Shown here piece by piece: positions 27,001 through 39,000 of a stretch of DNA of 64,000 nt (the stretch's first letter is position 1; each line of letters opens with the position of its first letter). The stretch is from Lineus longissimus (Eukaryota > Nemertea > Pilidiophora > Heteronemertea > Lineidae): assembly GCF_910592395.1 (NCBI RefSeq), contig NC_088322.1:10413431-10477430 (forward strand), read 5' to 3'. A model generated the notes under the pieces. It saw nothing but the letters and a program-made list of their open reading frames with translations, did not search any database and was not told the DNA's origin. The position numbers and the translations under genes were made by a program.

Positions 27001-30000
27001 TTGCTCTGTTTTGTGAGTCTAACTGATGGTTTCAACTTTCTGAGTCAGCAGTTGGTACTAAAATGTCTTCCGCTAACTTTGAAGTGTTTTTTGTGAGTAT
27101 ATTGCAGGCCCTATACAGTGAGTAATAGATTAGCTTATGGTCCCTGTAAAGATATTAGTGAAGACCGAACCTTGCTTCAGAACATAAATTTCTTGTTACA
27201 TCCTGTTTTATCATCACATGCCATTGTTTCACCTGAAGATGACTGGTCATGCAATGACTCCACTGATACCGTGTAAGAGTTCAGCTTACCGCAGTAAATG
27301 AAATTTGAACCTACGTTCTGCTCTAAAGGAACTTTGTTTGCGATGTGCAACATTGTAAAACCCTGCAATATGCAGTCACTCTTGAGGCATGCCTCGCATG
27401 CTGATCAAGCTTTTATCACTTGAAGCCTAGTTTGAAGCGCAATTGACTGGACCTCTTAATTGGAATTCCATCTGTGATCAAGATTTCACATACATTTGGT
27501 CCCTCAAGCTTGAAGCCTGGTATGACCTGTTGCACCAATCTTCAACTAAAGGAGTCACCCCAAGAATGTGAAATGTTTCAAGATGTCTAAGCCCTGAATC
27601 CCGTTGGCTTAACACCATTCACATACAGCACCTGAGCAGGTATCCAACATCTTCCAAGCCAAATCAAAGCAATCGTTAGGCAAGGCAAATGAAAGTTTTG
27701 GTTAGCCTTAGTCATGTTAAAGCTTAGGGAAACCTAAACCATGCTTATGTTTTCATTAAGAATTAAGTGAGAAGAAACTTCAAATGAGCAATTCGTAGGT
27801 CTCCAACCCCTTAAAAACTGATGATGACTCGGTCACAAGGGGTCACGTGAATACATTTATAATAAGTTAACTATCATTGCCGTGATCTTTTACCTGTATC
27901 ATTACCAAACTTAATTTCTTTTGACATGTGGTGACTTGGCAAAAGACTTGAAATATGAATTTGTGGTACTCTTCATAACTGTAAAAACTTTTGCATTGTT
28001 ATGAAACTTAGATGGATTTTAAAATTGAGTAAAGTTAAGAGTTATGGGGATGAGAAACGTAACTGTATCTTTCACGGGTGAGTGAGTAACCTGTACCAAG
28101 TCTCATCATCACACTTAGATCGCTAAACATCTGTATCTATTTATACGTGTAACTAAACCCCTTGTTGGTGAATGTACATGTGTACATGATTCATGCTACA
28201 GCAAGCTTAGGCCTTGCATCCATCTCACTTCGTCTTCTCTGCATGTGGCAGGGTCCTTGGGTGGTGGATAATGGTTTAGGTCGGTCAGTGACCTTCTTTC
28301 GACAGAATCTGCTCTCGATTGGTGTTAATATTCTCAGCAATCAACAGTTTTCTGTTTGGTCGTAAAGTTGGATGGATTCCTCAAAATCTGCTGGAGTAAT
28401 TGAACGTTTTGATTTTGATAATGGAAAGATATTCGAGTTTTCTGGAGTAACTTTGTGATTTCTTTCTCAAAAAGGATTAAGTTAACTTTCCTGAGCCATA
28501 TACATGTATATACGATACAGTCCTGATGCAGGGTGAAAAATCAACCCTTCATTCTCTCATGAACATAGCGTGACATTTTTGTCACGTTCTGCCTTGTTCA
28601 AATCGAAAATTTGTCAGAGGCAACTACTTTTTTAAAAGCTGAGAAAACTTGAGACTGGTTTTTTCTTGATGGCTTGTCGCAATGGCACATTATGACATCT
28701 CGTTGGATCGGATCGATGCTGAGATAGATTTTCTCTGCAATAAAAAATATGGTTTACACAGAATCTTGGATTATCAGTACAAGTATAATACATGTACCAA
28801 AGCTTGTAAGGTAATTCAAATACATGATTGATTTTTCTCTCAATTTCTCTAAATTTCTTGAGTATTTTTCTTGCAAGAGTACAATTTCATAAATGACTAA
28901 TGGGCCCAGTGTACCCCTTTAAAGATCTTTGGGGTAGGATATTTTAAATTCTGAAGCATTCTTCACAGTTGGAAATTTAACTGTGCCTCTTCCCTTCTGT
29001 GTATCAATATCAAGTTTAACCTAAGACTTTCATCAAGATGACATTGCCTCATCCCAACAACCTCTTCTTATGACTTATGAATGAAATCTATTATCTTTCA
29101 GCATAATTATCAGTGTTCTTCCTGATTTGTTCTCCTTTATGCGCCATGAGCTAATCGTGGAATGTTGCTGTCATTTCAGGGTGTGGTTGAGAAGAAACTG
29201 GACACGAAGCCCCTGGATACGCACCATCACAAGGAATTGAAGAGATGGAAGGTAAGTTGGTCGAGATGTTTAAGAAAGAGCACTTAACTCTCGCTACCGC
29301 AGCCATTTTTTGCCAGGTGCTCAGACAGTCGATACCACTAATGAACAGCGGAGCTTACGTTTATCAGAACGGTCCAAACTATTCAATAGTGTCGCAATCT
29401 GTACTATTAGCATGAAACTAATGATCCTCAAGTGCGTTTGGCGTGTTCAGAGAGGGTGCGACCAAGTCCTGGTGAATCATTATCTTAGAAGTGCTTGACT
29501 TGCTGTGCACATCACAAGCGCAATATGGGACCATTTACATGACGTGCTATGCACATCACCCGCAGCAAAAGGGTTGTAGGATTAAAACGAGCTTGATGAA
29601 TATGCAGGCTGTTTGACTATGTTTCAATAAAAGGTAAATCATGACGACTACCTGTTCGGTTCAGTACCTTCTCTTCTTAGTTAGTTCAGTGATGATATTG
29701 AACGTGATACCCCACTCATACTTAAGGTAAACTGGTTTCATGTGTTCATAGAATAATGATAACAGAAGAAATATAGCGCTAGTATCAAGTAGTTAAACAA
29801 TAATAATCTGAAACATGTAGACTCCTACTGAGGCTATATAAAGCTAGCATAGGCTATCAGATTCTAACTCTTAACACTTTGAGTCCTGAATACCAGGTCT
29901 GAAAATATACCACTTTCTGACATTTTTTAAAATATTGAAAAATACTTTCAGTGGTCCTATGAAGTTAGTTCTTGAAGCACACCAAGTAGGCTACAAGATA

Positions 30001-33000
30001 AACAGTCCTGCTTAAACAATGATGCCATAGGAATAAATTCAAAATGCGTAGTTCCCGTTTGCCATCGCAGTGGAGATCAGGACTCAAAGGTTTCACCTGC
30101 CTAACTCTTGATTGTTATTTTTTGACTTCATTCACTCAAATGTGTCATTGTCTGCTTCTCCTTTTAGGCTCCACCAGAACAGATCCTTGGCATCGGTCGT
30201 TTGGCCTCCATAAGTCCTGCATTCCGCCGCATCAGTCAGAAGGGGGTCTTTGAGCGTGACCTCAAAATGGGTAGGTGACATCGATAAAATTCAAATTTCA
30301 AAACACTATCGTATCAAACTCTTAGCATTTGTATCCTGCAGAATATTACATTAAGAATTTATTGCTGCATTGCCAAACCTATGTGAGATCAACAAAATGG
30401 TTGTAAAGACGTACACTATCCCTGTTTCAAAATGGCCGCTACAACAGCCATCTTTGATTTTGTGTCAGCTCAGCAGTTTGAGAAAAAAACTGAATATTTG
30501 TTCATGACTATGGACAACATGCAACACTTTGCATTGGTCTTGTTCATGACACACATGTAGATGAGATTATTGAAGTCAGAAATAGTTTGGGTATTTGTCA
30601 ATCTTCTCAAACATGTCAACTTCTTTCGTTCCAGAAATGCCTGAGAGTGAACCCAAAGTACTTCAAAGTCTGAGCGATGTTGATGCATTTGAGGGAACTG
30701 GTGCCAGGATGAGGTGTATTATCCATGCCCAGCCAGAACCAACCATCAAATGGTAAGAAACTAGCTCCTTAATTGGCACTTTTATACAACATTCTCAAAA
30801 GATTTTGCATTTATTCTATGAGATATCCTGAAACCTTTGAGTAGAACTCAGATGAGCTGCTCAGTTAGTGCTACGACCAGTACCCATACACCTGAGTAAG
30901 GCATGTGGGGCAAAGATATCTGCCTAGAGTCTCACGACGACAGTGAGGATTGAACCTGGGACCTCATGACCGCTTGTCAGAGCCTCAAACCACTATACCA
31001 CCATGACTCCTTCTTTGGAGGTCTGGTCTCTTCACTCTGGTGAGCCGAAGAAATGCCTTTCCCCTATAGAATTTCTTGGACAAAGGGTCCTGGTGAGCCA
31101 CTTTGCTCATTGAATTTATTTATGATATTTACTCAGATAAAACATTCGCACAAATTTCGGCAGTTTACAGTTTCTGAGCGGTCGTTACAATGCCATATCT
31201 CCGCTCCAGGTACAAAGAAGATGAACAGATCCTTGCAAGCCATAAATACAAGATGCACTTCAAGAACGGCAAGGCTACCCTGGACATTGAGGATATCCGC
31301 CTCGACGATGGTGGTCTCTACACCTGCAAGGCTGCAAATAGCCTCGGAGAGGTCAGCACAACTGGTGAATTGGACGTCCAAGGTAAGACTGGTGTTTCGC
31401 TTCTCAAGGACTTGCCACCTGAAAGAGGAGACGATTAATTGCAAAACTAGTACTTGTGCTAAACTATTATCATGCTAGCAATGCGTATTCCAAAAATGCG
31501 TGTCCATATGTCAGTGATACCTCGTGCACTCAGGCCCTGAAAATTGTGGACATTTATGGCCGAGAGTGAGATGCAGATGTCCTCAATCTCCGCTTGCCTA
31601 GTGTCGTTCCACCCTGCAGTGGTTGTGGTATAATGCCAACTTTTTGTTCAAGTTCAGTCGAGTAATTGAAGTTGCCCTTCAAACCCAAGAAAATGAGTCT
31701 TTTGTGGAGATGGTAATGCCAAAGGGCTTGTGAGCAAGTAATTAACCACAACCACTGTAGAAAAGTCAAATAACGGCCCTCGTGTTTATTTCCACAGGCA
31801 CCGGCCCCAAGAGGAGGAGAAGCTCTGACCTGACCCGCATCCGACTGCCCGGTCTCGAAGCTCTCAAGGATGACACGCAGCCTCACTTCCATCTACCACT
31901 CATGGCGACCGTCATCAAGGAAGGAGAGGACGCTTACTTCAGTATCGTTGGTAAGTAGAATTCATTTGGTCATCTAGGTGGACTTTGGGCCTTCATACGC
32001 TTTAGATCATGATATTGTGATAATGTTTGCCCACAACGTATGATGTGCAGTGCCATTTTGATGATATCAGCTTTGGCTCAGTGCCTCTGTTTTGCACATA
32101 TTGATAGCTGAGCTGTGCTACTTGAATATTGTGGCCAATAAAAACTCTGTGTTGCTGATAACTTGAGCACAGTTGCTTTGGAAAATGCTCTGCAAAAAGG
32201 CATAGTAATTACCTTAAACCTGAAAGTCTGTGTAGGTCATGATTTTCATCACACTCTGAAGTTTTGAAAAGACTAGCCATCAAAAGTTCAGCCAAAGTGG
32301 AAACCTTGGGCCATATCGAGTGCTGTCTAGAAACCATCATGTGCAATTACCCCATAGAGTGACGGTGAAAGAAGGTGATCCTGATATGCCTTTCTTTCAG
32401 TGACTGGCCGTCCAGCACCTGAGATCACATGGTACCATAATGACGACAAGATCACAACTCATGGGCGATACTTCCTGCTCCAAGACGAGAAAGTGTTCAA
32501 ATTTGAGATAAAGAATGTCGAGGCGTCCGACACCGGGGAAATCAGATGTGTTGCCACCAATGCGTATGGTGATGCTACGTCTGTCTGCTCGTTGGAGGTC
32601 CTGGGTAAGTTTGGAAACAACCTGCAATCTGAAGGAAAATGTAGCATTGTCGTAATCAAAGTCAGAAGGTGTTTTTTGTTCACCTCTGGGCTCAGGCGTG
32701 CCAGTAGCCCGAGTTTGAGTCTGGGGTGGCCCCTGGGCTGTGGAGGACTCTCCGATTTATCACACTGGGTTTTGAGGAATTGATGCTTATGCTGCAAAAA
32801 GATATAAAGCTGTAGTTGAGTTAAATGTAATTTGCTTTTGGAATTTTAAGCCTGAAGGAAATTGGTTAAACAAACAATGAAATTGGTATGGCCTTAGTAA
32901 GTACCTTGTGAATCTTGTTGATTTCTTCAGGCAACCCATACAATACCAATTACATGAAACACCAACTTGAGTTGATTGTTATCATATCAAATTCTTACCT

Positions 33001-36000
33001 CCAGTCGATTTACCTGAAGACTATGAACAACCTTATTTCATGCAAGAGCTGCGAGATATCAAGATCGTTGAAGGCAGTGCAGCTCGATTTGACTGCAAGT
33101 TCACAGGCCATCCTGAACCAGAGATTAGGTGGTAAGTAATCTTTCCAAAATTCCAAAAGATATCTTTGAAGGATTGCAGTGTCATTTAGCTGATAGCTCT
33201 TCAATGACCTACATATACAACCCATGTTTGCAAGATTGCCTGAGTTTGAGTCTGGAATGGAACCTGGCAAACTATTAGGTATCTTAACAACAACAACTAC
33301 CACCTGTAACTACCACTACCACCTGTAACTACCACCTGTAACTACCACTACCATTACTGATGTAACTACAACTACCACCTGTAACTACCACCTGTACCTG
33401 TAACTACCACTACCATTACTGATGTAACTAACATTACCATCTGTAACTTACAGGTGGTAGTTACAGGTACAGGTGGTAGTTACAGGTACAGGTGGTAGTT
33501 ACAGGTGGTAGTTACAGGTGGTAGTTACAGGTGGTAGTTACAGGTGGTAGTTACAGGTGGTAGTTACAGGTGGTAGTTACAGGTGGTAGTTACAGGTGGT
33601 AGTTACAGGTGGTAGTTACAGGTGGTAGTTACAGTTGGTAGTGGTTGTTACAGTTGGTAGTAGTAGTGGCGAATGATTGCAGTAACGACGTGGAAACCCT
33701 AGACCAAGATTCAGGACTACTGTGAGATCAGCTCATTGATCTTGGTCTTGGCACACATGATCTGTGATGGGGACCTTTGTCATTGTTGCATTGTCTACCT
33801 CACCTTACCAAAAAATTGGAGCAATTGGAAGAAACATTGTAAAGACTGCTGATTTCATCAACGTTTCTTCAAATTGTTTTGCACCAAACCCTCACCTTTA
33901 GTGTGAATAAGAGCTAAGGACGTTGACTGTTTAATTCTGGATTTCCTTCTCTCCCTTCAACAGGTTCAAGGACCGAAAGGAGATCCATAGCGGAGAGCAT
34001 TACCGCATCACACAGGATGACGACGTCACCTGCTCCCTGACCATCATGGAGTCCTTCCCGGAAGATACTGGTGCCTACATGTGCCAGCTCAGGAGTGATG
34101 CTGGTATGGCAAGCTCAGAGGCTTTGCTCAACGTCATTCGTAAGTACAAATTACCTCATTGGGGGCGCGGTGAATTCATCTATCCAACCAGGATGCAAGA
34201 CCATACCACATTGAGTAACAAATTGTTTTGATGTAGGGTTACAGCATATAGATGACAGAAATATTTACAACGTAAGTCATCCAAGCAAGCCTTGAGACCA
34301 GAGGAGGGTTTATATGTGTTGTTGATGAATCTTCATGTAATCAAGCTGAAAGGGCATAGAAATATCTGTGTTTTCATTTACAAGTTGATCTGTTTTACTT
34401 TCCATTCTTAAAACAAAGAAAGATTTACATTATATTTTTGTGATCCAAATTTCAGAACTTGACTTCGAGAAACCAAGAATTCCCAAGTACACATTTGAAT
34501 TCCCACGGCCACCACCAACGCTTCCAAAAGAGCCGCGCAAGAAAATCTTCGTGAATCGTGCACCAGTGTTCACCGTCCGTCTGAAGAACCGCGTCGTTGA
34601 CGAAGGCATGGACATCCGACTGCAGTGCTCTGTGATTGGCCGGCCTGATCCCCAGCACAAATGGTTCAAGGATGGTCAGCCCCTGCTCACGAGCTATAGA
34701 TACACAATTAGGGTAGGTTTGGCTGCATGCTTGGAAAAAATGCCTTGATGGAAAGTATTGGGAGATAATTCTTTGATGTTTAAAAAAAGGAGCTGTTTCC
34801 TTCGAAAGGAATTCTTAGCACTTGTATGTTAGTCTGTCCAGGAAGGACTTAGTTCTCAAGTCAAGATCAAGTTTGCCTTTGGTAGATGCCTTAGGTACCC
34901 TGTCATGCGTAGTCTCGTAAGACCACAGTACTTAACCTCTGAAGCTAGGTTTGAACTTCAAAAGCTATTTTCTTTGCGTGCTCGAAATGTACTGGTGTGT
35001 CAATCGTATCCTTTCTTTTCAGTCTCACTTCGGCTTGCTGAGCTTGGCCATTGATAACGTCAAGAAGGAAGACAGCGGCCAGTACATGTGCGTAGCGTAC
35101 AATGAGGAGGGCGAGACCGCCTGCACCATGCATTTGGATGTCAGAGGTATGTGGCAGACATTCATGGAGAAGTTTTGTAAAGCTTTGAAGAACTGGTTCA
35201 ACGAAGTTTATCAGCTTTGGTTTTTTCAGTGTCAAAAAGGTTGGTCTGTCACAAGCAAGAGTTGACATTGCCTGAATGTTGGAAGTGAGTTGACCGAAAT
35301 GTAAGCTCTTGGTGGACATCATTGACTACGAGTGCTGTTTCCAGGTTGACCAGGAAAGCCTTGTTGAACCAATTCTCCATTTGATTTTGAAAATAGTAGT
35401 ATATTTGGGTAAAGAATGATATTTACTATACCATAGCCAATTTGGCAAGTAGACAATACTGATTTTTTATTGGTTCTCATCATTTCAGCCATTGAAGACT
35501 TCAGCCTTGGCTACATGAGGCCCACATTCATACGTCCCATCAAACACATCGTTGTACAGGAAGGAACCAGAGCGGTGTTTGATTGTATCGCCACTGGAAA
35601 CCCAATGCCTGATTTCATATGGTAAGTTCATCCAGATATCAGGGTTTTAATACCGGTTAGGTTATCTCTGTTTCTCGTATTCTAGCTTTTTAATGAGGGA
35701 CTTTGGTGCTTCTTTTCGTAAAACTGAAGGTCCCCAACATATACCTGGGCACTTTTTTCTGTCACTATAGAGATCGTTCTTAGAAGTAACAAGCTATTGA
35801 TTTCACAGCAAATCCAACAACCCCCACTTGTCATTTGCAGGCAACGAGATGCTGTTGAGATCGGCTCTGACACCGACCGACTAAGGATGGTCTCGGACCA
35901 CAAGGGCAACTCGAAACTGATCATTCGTAACGTCCTGAGGGAAGACGAAGGTCTCTACATGGCAACAGCATTCAGCAAGGCGGGACGGTCCAAGTGTGCT

Positions 36001-39000
36001 GCCACACTCAGGATCATTGGTAAGGGTAACTAATGTTTCTGATGAAAGTTTGAATACTTCTGTTGAGATATCTCCTCTTCTTTGCGTACAACTGGTTAAA
36101 CTTTCACACCATTTGTCCTCAAGAACCTGGCAGTGTGATGCAAACTTCTACTACTCTTCTTAACTTTACTTTCATCCTTTTCAGAAAAATCCAAATCGCC
36201 ATCCGAGGACCGCTCCAGTGAGGGCCGAGGCTCAACCCAGTCACTGTCCCCTGCGAGGAGTCCCAGTCCATTGTGGGGCGTCCCTCCAGAGTTCACCACA
36301 GAGCTTCCAGAGAAGATAGACCTGAGGGAGGGTGAGCCACTCTTCTTGGCCTGCTGCATCTGGGGAGACCCGAAACCTGTTGGTAAGTACAGTACTGTGG
36401 AAAATGAGGTGGTGCAGTTGACATTTTGGCCATTAAATGTTGCCTGTTCCGTTGGCGTCTGCCTCATAATGAAAGGTCAACCGATCGAGGCCCACAGGTA
36501 GCTTGTTCCATTTCAGTAGTGCTTCTACAATGTGTTTTTTTGCATTTTTGTCGTTTGACACTTCAACGATACATTGATTGACAATTTTCTCCATTTCTAG
36601 TCACTTGGCACAAGGGGGCACGTGACCTCTACTACAGCACCAGGCACCGAGTGACCTCTGACGGAATGACGCAATACATCCTCGAGATTCCATCGGTCCT
36701 GATCACGGATCATGGCCGCTACCAGGCAACTGCATCCAGTGCGGCTGGAGAGGCCGTATCGTCCTGTCTAGTCTCCGTGGAGGGAAGGCTAAGTGACTAC
36801 ATCAAGTATGTATACTTATAGAATATTGGAGGTCAAAATGCTGAACACTTATAATTGGCCCAACACATCGTCATTGGGCCTTGAGGTGCTTTGCTAAGAA
36901 TACAGTGATACACAAGATACATGTAGGGAGTGTAACATTTGAAAAATGTCAACCATTTATATGGGAAAGTAACTTAACTGTAGTCACCATGGTCACTGAA
37001 AGGCTTAAACTAGGGATTCCTGCATCATTGGGGGCTGAGTGTATCAAAAGGACGATAGCAAGGTTGTTTACACCTACTCATTTGGAACATGTAAGCTTAC
37101 TTATAAAAAACAATTTGACGGACAGATACCCAACAACTTTCTTCTCTGTCTTGTCATTTCTAGGTTCAAGCACCATCGTACCGCCTCGGCAGAACCCGAG
37201 GTCGAGAAGAAGAAAGAGAGACAGCGACCTGGTAGGATGTCACTGCAGGAGAGGCCACGAAAGATTGCCATGGCGGAGGATGATATTGGTGAGTAGACCC
37301 TTAACGTTTCTCTCCTTGGACGTGAACACCTCTTCATACCTCTCTACTTTGGCGTATCAGTGTGCAAATGATATTTTCTTAGTTGAATTCATGAACCTTT
37401 GGCCTGAGGGTGCAGTATGCAATTGATCCTAGGAGAATAGAAATGGGATCTATTCCACCCCCACCCCCACCCCACCCCCTACTTCACAAATAGGGTCAAA
37501 ATACTTTATTTTCTGAAGCGTATTTTCCCCTTTCTTCAATCTCCTTTCCTCCGCTGTTGTCATCTATCCTGTTCCTTACTTTTCCTTCAGCCTTACTAGA
37601 CAGAAAGACAGGTAACACTCGCATGGAGTGTGTAGATATATGTTATATTTCACTGCTTTATTACTAGATGTGTTAAAACAACCAAATTGTTGTCATACAC
37701 CATGTGTTAAAATAATATTAGCATAGGAATTAGAAAATTGTCCGTAGACTTAGAAACATTTATTTATTTTCTGTCTTGTACATGTTTATACTTTGTGGAA
37801 ATTAAACAACAATATTGATGTGTTGTCCTCTGATTTGATTGAAAACGTTTGATATAGTCCGTAATCGATTTTCAAACCGATCAAAATATTTCTTCTTCTG
37901 TAAATAAACCAAATCTAATATGTAGCATTGGGAAAATGTAATAATTTTCTTAAATCGTCAGTTGATTCGAATGATCAGTATTGGATTGTCTGAGTTAATT
38001 TTTGATTCTGTCATACTGTGGACCCGAAATCAGTGAAAATCAAAATTACTGGGCCCCAGTTGGCAATGAAGAAAAAATGTTACACTACCATGCTTAAATT
38101 GAGCTCGCAAGAAGAAGAAAAATTCTTCATCTCCCAACATATTCCACCTGCTAACTGACTCAATTTGTACTTCTGCAGCGCCATACTTCCTGAAGCAACT
38201 GCCACGCACTTTAGACGCATATGTTGGAGAACCCGTCCAGTTTGACTGCCGCGTGTTCGGACGCCCCGAACCAGAGATCTGGTGGACGAGAGATGGGGAA
38301 CCGCTACCCGATGACCCGCACTATAAGGTCACAACCCGTGGGCGGGACAGACACTCACTGACGATAGCTGAGGTGGATATGGGTGACGTGGGAGAATACG
38401 CAATCCACGCCAAGAACAAGATTGGAGAGATTATCTCACACTCTATGCTCAGAGTTGAAGGTAAGGTGGCAAATATTTTCCATCTGTTGGTATATTTCTT
38501 TAAGGGCAGCTACGTAGTCAAGTTGGTTTTGTTTTGGGCATCCTTGCCGGTTGGTCTGTCATGATGGCAGCATGTCAGGTTCCATTCATATCTTTTGGCG
38601 ATACAACACTTTGCAGCATGCTCTTTGGGTTCAAAACATTGTCTCATGTTGGAATCTCATGGCGGGCGCCTTACACTTGGCCATTTCGGAATGACCGGCT
38701 TTGAATGTAAATTTACATTCTACTTCTGTCCATTCCAGCAATGTTTGAATCTGACTACACAATGAGAGAAGAAGAACCACCCCAGCCACCCAGAGATGAA
38801 GAACGCAAGAAAGCAAAGTCACCGACAAAGATACCCTCACTGAAGAGATCACCTCCAAAGGAAACTTCACCAAAGAAATCACCACCAAAAGAGCCAGCAC
38901 CAAAGAAGACTGAGGCGAAGAAAGAGGCTTCACCAAAGAAGACAAAGGAAGCATCACCAAAGAAATCTCCACCGAAGGATGAGGCAAAGAAGGGGCTGTC

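Noticed and set aside
30941-31010. Functional tRNA gene on the minus strand
   Set aside because: The B-box is good, but there is no intact acceptor stem or cloverleaf by eye, and a decayed relative exists at 6802-6972; a SINE head is the better reading.
36881-37426. 181-residue ORF overlapping the linker exon 37164-37288
   Set aside because: Runs out of frame with the exon and mostly through introns.
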